This document shows, piece by piece, positions 21,708 through 21,735 of a stretch of DNA of 21,735 bases. This stretch comes from Bacteroidales bacterium UBA2800 (GTDB taxonomy: Bacteria; Bacteroidota; Bacteroidia; Bacteroidales; Paludibacteraceae), in the NCBI GenBank assembly GCA_002351925.1, contig DEHM01000005.1, forward strand, positions 102,841 through 124,575, in the 5' to 3' direction. The position numbers and the translations under genes are program-made. Each line of letters starts with the position of its first letter. Position 1 is the stretch's first letter. The notes beneath the pieces were generated by a model that was not told the DNA's origin, did not search any database, and saw only the letters and a program-made list of their open reading frames with translations.

Positions 21708-21735
21708 AAATAATCGTTCGTAAGATAAGAATCAT

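Overview
The window comes from a Bacteroidota genome, most likely Bacteroidales and moderately GC-rich; I cannot name a genus. Three things support this. Every recognisable promoter fits the Bacteroidota pattern TTTG-N20-TAnnTTTG. Several families typical of the phylum are present: a DUF4296 lipoprotein, a DUF4837 lipoprotein, a long Ig-like (Big_5) lipoprotein and the Bacteroidetes-type sugar transferase. GTG starts occur, and Shine-Dalgarno sequences are largely absent.

Region 1 (1-12657, + strand) is one tightly packed surface-glycan operon whose promoter lies outside the window. In order it holds: galE (5' end missing), a ManA-type phosphomannose isomerase, a polyprenyl-phosphate sugar-phosphate transferase, a PF14907-type nucleotidyltransferase, a polytopic membrane protein (possible GT-C enzyme), an ATP-grasp ligase, a GtrB/ArnC-like glycosyltransferase, a NeuD/PglD-like acyltransferase, two EmrE-like half transporters, a WecE-like sugar aminotransferase, a second polytopic membrane protein and finally holA (DNA polymerase III delta). 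Most junctions are ATGA overlaps or longer overlaps. GalE and ManA concern sugar interconversion, and the sugar transferase probably starts a lipid-linked glycan. The block from ATP-grasp to the second membrane protein resembles the Arn (4-amino-arabinose) pathway in layout: amino-sugar synthesis, transfer to a polyprenyl carrier, flipping by a paired small transporter, and a membrane transferase. It probably makes and installs an N-acylated 4-amino-4,6-dideoxyhexose.

Region 2 (12654-15270, - strand) is a housekeeping operon hpf-metK-lspA-DUF4296. It meets holA tail to tail with a 4-base overlap. Region 3 (15419-17855, +) holds the Big_5 lipoprotein and a PnuC-like transporter, divergent from hpf. 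Region 4 holds a DUF4837 lipoprotein (-) and a divergent AraC-family regulator (+). Region 5 is glyA (-), followed by about 490 bases without a convincing gene but rich in short tandem repeats and hairpins.

The most interesting non-gene signals are these. (a) The hpf-metK and glyA promoters match at 40 of 44 positions and share a perfect 14-bp palindrome on the -33 box, suggesting common control of SAM and one-carbon genes. (b) Micro-tandem arrays with 7-, 8- and 9-bp periods sit at gene junctions, in the last intergenic region, and in frame inside holA, metK and the DUF4837 gene. (c) The Arn-like amino-sugar module carries an ATP-grasp enzyme of unknown substrate. I saw no CRISPR array, insertion sequence, tRNA, rRNA or known riboswitch.
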